A DNA stretch of 64,000 nt. Source: Sphingomonas phyllosphaerae 5.2. GTDB taxonomy: Bacteria; Pseudomonadota; Alphaproteobacteria; Sphingomonadales; Sphingomonadaceae. This document shows, in pieces, positions 62,360 through 64,000 of the stretch. The notes beneath the pieces were generated by a model. The model searched no databases, was not told where the DNA came from, and saw only the letters and a list, made by a program, of their open reading frames with translations. The position numbers and the translations under genes were made by a program. The stretch spans positions 843,501-907,500 of the forward strand of contig NZ_ATTI01000001.1 in NCBI RefSeq assembly GCF_000419605.1. The letters run 5' to 3'. How positions within the stretch are numbered: the first letter of the stretch is position 1; each line of letters starts with the position of its first letter.

Positions 62360-63153
62360 GTGGCACCAAACCAGGTGATTCTGCTGCCGCTGACAAACGC
62401 AGCGGCAATCAGGCAGACAAATACTTCGCACAAGCTGGCAGCTGGGCGCAGGATGGCCGCGATGCGCTGGTACGCTCGCGCCGCAACGCCTGGCTCATCG
62501 CGACTGCGGCGACGGTGATTGCGGTCTGCGAAGCATTTGCGCTGCTGGTGCTTATGCCGCTGAAGACGGTCGTTCCCTACACCCTGCTGGTCGACAGGCA
62601 GACAGGGTTTGTGCAGGAGCTGAAGCCGCTGGATGCCCAGACGATCTCCCCCGATCGCGCACTCACGCAATCGTTCCTGGTTCAGTATGTAATCGCCCGG
62701 GAGGGTTTCGATTACACCACGGTCCAGAGCGACTACCGCAAGGTCGGATTGTGGTCGACCGGTGCAGCGCGTGCTGATTATATCGCAGCTATGCAGGCTT
62801 CCAGTCCGGACAGCCCGCTGGCGAGACTCCCGCGTTCGACCACTCTGGATGTGCAGGTGAAGAGCGTTACGGCGCTTGCAAACGGCGCTGCACTCGTGCG
62901 CTACGACAAGCGCCGTCGCGATGCGGGCGGCGTCGGACAGCCGGCTCAGCCGTGGGTCGCAGTGATCCAATATGGCTTTTCGGGCGAGCCGCTGAGCGTC
63001 GCCGACCGCTTCATCAATCCACTGGGCTTCCAGGTGCGTCGTTACCGCCGGAGCCAGGAAGCGGTGCCGGCACCCGAGCCGGCGTTCCAGCCATCGGAGG
63101 CGCGCGAACCCGGACCGGGTGGCATGACGTCGCCGCAGGTGTCGCGTCCGTGA
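62356..63153 (+). CDS. virB8: VirB8-type T4SS assembly factor
   Basis: 265 residues. A short cytoplasmic N-terminus precedes one transmembrane helix (~45-69, WLIATAATVIAVCEAFALLV). The periplasmic NTF2-like domain shows PYTLLVDRQTGFVQEL, FLVQYVIAREGFDYTT, SDYRKVGLWST and PWVAVIQYGFSG, as in VirB8/PtlE. The C-terminal ~30 residues are Pro-rich. Overlaps virB9 by GTGA. Confidence 0.92.
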   Translation: MSGTKPGDSAAADKRSGNQADKYFAQAGSWAQDGRDALVRSRRNAWLIATAATVIAVCEAFALLVLMPLKTVVPYTLLVDRQTGFVQELKPLDAQTISPDRALTQSFLVQYVIAREGFDYTTVQSDYRKVGLWSTGAARADYIAAMQASSPDSPLARLPRSTTLDVQVKSVTALANGAALVRYDKRRRDAGGVGQPAQPWVAVIQYGFSGEPLSVADRFINPLGFQVRRYRRSQEAVPAPEPAFQPSEAREPGPGGMTSPQVSRP

Positions 63154-63860
63154 TCTGGCTGCGCTTTTCGGCTGCTGTCGCATTCGTTTTGTTCGCCTCG
63201 CCTCTCTCTGCGCAGATGCCGTGGGGTGGGGGAGATCAGCGCATCCAGACTATTGAGTATCGCAACGATCAGGTGGTCCGCGTACGCGCCTCGCCGGGCT
63301 ACCAGGTGACGGTCGAGCTGGCGCCGGACGAGCGCGTCGAAAGTATCGCGCTGGGCGACAGCGGCGCATGGCAGGTGGTCGCGAACAAGGCAGGCAACCT
63401 GTTGTACGTGAAACCGATCCAGGCTGATATCTCGACCAACATGTCTGTCACCACCGACGTGCGGACCTATAATTTTGAGCTTGCCAGCGTTGCAGAAGCC
63501 TCAGGTGATTTGCCCTTTTTGATCCGCTTTCGCTACCCGGCCGTGCTGCCGCAGATGGGGATGAACGCGATGCCCGGCGCGGGACCGCCCGGGAACATGA
63601 TCGCCGACTATCGCCTTCGCGGCGACAAGACTCTGTATCCGGCCTCCATCAGCGACGATGGCGCCCGGACATATATCGAGTGGCCTGCTGATGGCCCGCT
63701 TCCAGCGGTGTACAGCCGGGATGGCGGGAGCGAAATGCTGGTCAACGGCAATGTGCGAGGCAAGTTCTTCGTGATCGACAGCGTCGTACGCGAGCTGGTT
63801 TTCCGTATCGACAAGCGGCGGGCGCGTGCCGAGCGACTGCCGGCGCAGGAAAAGAAATGA
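63150..63860 (+). CDS. virB9: VirB9-type T4SS outer-membrane-complex protein
   Basis: 236 residues from GTG 63150. Signal IWLRFSAAVAFVLFASPLSA is followed by RIQTIEYRNDQVVRVRASPG, VTVELAPDERVESIALGDSG, WQVVANKAGNLLYVKPIQAD, TNMSVTTDVRTYNFEL and a C-terminal domain with FVIDSVVRELVFRIDKRRAR. This is the VirB9/PtlF layout. It forms the ring with VirB10 and normally VirB7. Overlaps virB10 by ATGA. Confidence 0.92.
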   Translation: MIWLRFSAAVAFVLFASPLSAQMPWGGGDQRIQTIEYRNDQVVRVRASPGYQVTVELAPDERVESIALGDSGAWQVVANKAGNLLYVKPIQADISTNMSVTTDVRTYNFELASVAEASGDLPFLIRFRYPAVLPQMGMNAMPGAGPPGNMIADYRLRGDKTLYPASISDDGARTYIEWPADGPLPAVYSRDGGSEMLVNGNVRGKFFVIDSVVRELVFRIDKRRARAERLPAQEKK

Positions 63861-64000
63861 CGGACGCCCGCGCAGCCACGCCACAGCAGGACCCGCGCCT
63901 TCAGCCTGGGCAGGAGCCGCTGCGCGACATACGTCCGTCGGTTCAGCGGCCACGGTCGGGCCTCTCGGGCGCGGGTATCGCTGCGCTGGCCGCGGTCGGA
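63857..64000 (+). CDS. virB10: VirB10-type T4SS protein, N-terminal part only
   Basis: 48 residues are visible before the window ends. A Pro/Gln/Arg-rich cytoplasmic segment (TPQQDPRLQPGQEP) leads into the start of the transmembrane helix (GAGIAALAAVG). Length, composition and position after virB9 fit VirB10, but the diagnostic C-terminal domain is outside the window. Confidence 0.75.
   Translation, partial: MTDARAATPQQDPRLQPGQEPLRDIRPSVQRPRSGLSGAGIAALAAVG

Noticed and set aside
1..64000. CRISPR arrays, tRNA or rRNA genes, replication origin
   Set aside because: No regularly spaced repeats, cloverleaf-type sequence or iteron cluster was recognised by reading; a dedicated scan was not possible.

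Overview
The window looks like an alphaproteobacterium of the sphingomonad type. It is GC-rich, uses many ATGA-type gene overlaps, and carries a Caulobacter/Xanthomonas-type TonB receptor next to tryptophan-halogenase-like flavoproteins, which is typical of Sphingomonadaceae. No rRNA, tRNA or CRISPR array was seen.

1-17.4 kb is a plant-polysaccharide locus. It holds the tail of a probable glycosidase, a GntR/FCD repressor, an exported GH127 beta-L-arabinofuranosidase, a possible DNA-binding protein, a DUF4440 protein, a TonB receptor, two halogenase-like flavoproteins and an exported GH74 xyloglucanase. The last three are translationally coupled. The locus is littered with IS6-family sequence: a truncated copy, an intact 840 bp copy, a diverged fragment, and two related 196/197 bp MITE-like elements with IS6-like ends. 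A decayed LysR gene lies between them.

17.7-40.7 kb is a defence-type island bracketed by IS6 sequence. Its core is a 7-deazaguanine DNA-modification operon: a DUF6884-like protein, a DGQQR (DpdB-like) protein, DpdA (DNA-acting TGT paralogue), a second DpdB-like protein, then QueE, QueD and QueC, which make preQ0. It is followed by an HNH protein with a DGQHR protein, an SF1 helicase with a Fe-S PD-(D/E)XK nuclease, and a 1,587-residue sacsin-type ATPase ending in DUF3883 and a UvrD-like Tudor domain. Behind these come small envelope and nuclease genes. A HAD phosphatase and a Pycsar-effector-like membrane protein point the other way. I read the queosine enzymes plus DpdA/DpdB as the marking half and the helicase, nuclease and ATPase genes as the restricting half, in a composition I do not recognise as the standard dpd cluster.

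40.7-64 kb is a secretion and polymorphic-toxin region. It contains three families of small exported proteins that I call A, B and C. Family A is about 111-130 residues, with a Cys, a helix ending LLxA-x-x-x-K and a second Cys. Family B is about 118-128 residues, with CxxWYS and similar motifs. Family C is about 76-81 residues and proline-rich. An A-C-B triplet occurs twice, at 45.4-46.5 kb (+) and 53.6-52.6 kb (-). The minus-strand copy leads into two Rhs/YD-repeat genes, the second ending in a PD-(D/E)XK nuclease with a probable immunity gene behind it. To the right, further A and B genes and a tiny exported YD-repeat protein run directly into virB2-B3-B4-B6-[family A]-B8-B9-B10. This is the order of the pertussis-toxin liberation (Ptl) operon, without virB1 and virB5, and the layout suggests a type IV secretion system dedicated to Sec-exported small proteins. 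The last gene, virB10, runs off the end of the window.
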